The notes below the pieces were generated by a model. The model was not told where the DNA came from. It saw nothing but the letters and a program-made list of their open reading frames with translations, and searched no databases. Positions 22,656-22,997 of a stretch of 22,997 nt of DNA are shown here, piece after piece (the stretch's first letter is position 1; the number at the start of each line of letters is the position of its first letter). The position numbers and the translations under genes were made by a program. The stretch is from positions 1-22,997 of IMG/VR virus record IMGVR_UViG_3300037294_000209; one strand, given 5' to 3'. The DNA comes from a virus.

Positions 22656-22997
22656 TGCTGTTCTCACATAACTTGTAAAATTCTTTGTACTCTGGAAATA
22701 TTTCTAAAAAGTTTTTATTTCTACGACGATCGTATTCATTTACAAATTGCACAAATCTAAATCTATCTTCATTTACATTAATGTTTTTTTTAAAATGAGC
22801 AATACAATCGTTATATATTCTTTCTAATTTTAAAATCTCATCCATCTTAAATCGTTTGTTCTTTTTTCTTCGTTCAATCATAAAATCTATAGTAGTCTTT
22901 AGATATGTTTCGACCATTTCCTTAGTTGCAATTTTAATATCAAGAAACTGTGGATGTCTAACGTATGCAAAGTCCATAACTACTCGTTCGCCAAAAT
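22648..22997 (-). CDS. Unknown basic helical protein, possibly 5' truncated by the window edge
   Basis: An ATG lies at 22977, but the frame stays open to the window edge (preceding residues FGERVV), so the true start may be outside. From 22977 it has 109 residues, rich in Lys, Arg, Glu and Phe, predicted helical, with a basic patch IERRKKNKRFKM. No catalytic motif, signal peptide or membrane segment is seen. It overlaps the glycosyltransferase gene by 8 bases and belongs to the same minus-strand operon. I do not recognise the family. Confidence 0.55.
   Translation of the reverse strand, partial: FGERVVMDFAYVRHPQFLDIKIATKEMVETYLKTTIDFMIERRKKNKRFKMDEILKLERIYNDCIAHFKKNINVNEDRFRFVQFVNEYDRRRNKNFLEIFPEYKEFYKLCENSNV

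Noticed and set aside
1-22997. CRISPR arrays, IS elements, integrase, homing endonuclease, direct repeats
   Set aside because: Scanned by eye on both strands; no regularly spaced repeats, transposase or endonuclease motifs were found.

Overview
The window looks like part of a T4-like marine myovirus genome (cyanophage or pelagiphage type). It starts in the 3' end of a phage structural gene. Genes are packed with 1-, 4- and 8-base overlaps and essentially no spacers. A perfect T4-type late promoter octamer (TATAAATA) and several close variants sit in the few intergenic gaps. The base composition is AT-rich, and several products (fatty acid desaturase, flavin-dependent halogenase, SpeD-like enzyme, twitch-type radical SAM proteins, 2OG-Fe(II) oxygenases) are types known from marine cyanophages. 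No photosynthesis gene, tRNA, integrase, IS element or CRISPR is visible, so the host cannot be fixed; a marine picocyanobacterium is my best guess.

Layout. 2-484 (+): end of a tail or fibre-like protein, closed by a strong hairpin. 488-2480 (-): acetyltransferase-like protein, fatty acid desaturase, sulfotransferase. 2519-6479 (+): two 2OG oxygenases, a kinase-like protein, a radical SAM protein with an N-terminal zinc-ribbon-like region (Tes/MJ0619-like), another 2OG oxygenase. 6462-7705 (-): two 2OG oxygenases. 7745-10596 (+): QueC-like PP-loop ATPase and two radical SAM proteins. 10565-11971 (-): radical SAM protein with an N-terminal twitch domain. 12066-15165 (+): 2OG oxygenase, halogenase, small unknown protein, 2OG oxygenase. 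15206-18520 (+): class III aminotransferase, amidinotransferase, a 45-aa small protein, SpeD-like enzyme, 2OG oxygenase. 18507-22997 (-): unknown protein, GT-A-like glycosyltransferase, two radical SAM proteins, a methyltransferase, a third radical SAM protein. The operons are separated by divergent promoter gaps of 38-94 bases or by overlapping convergent ends.

The main point is enzyme content: seven radical SAM enzymes, eight 2OG-Fe(II)-type oxygenases, a halogenase, an amidinotransferase, a PLP aminotransferase, a SpeD homologue, a PP-loop ATPase, a methyltransferase, a desaturase, a sulfotransferase and a glycosyltransferase in 23 kb of phage DNA. This resembles a biosynthetic or tailoring gene island more than ordinary phage housekeeping. 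One sub-module is chemically coherent: an amidinotransferase that would release ornithine from arginine, a SpeD-family enzyme (a family from which ornithine/arginine decarboxylases have evolved) and a class III aminotransferase of the kind that acts on terminal amines. The product and purpose of the whole island are unknown. Assignments rest on motifs read by eye; no database search was possible.
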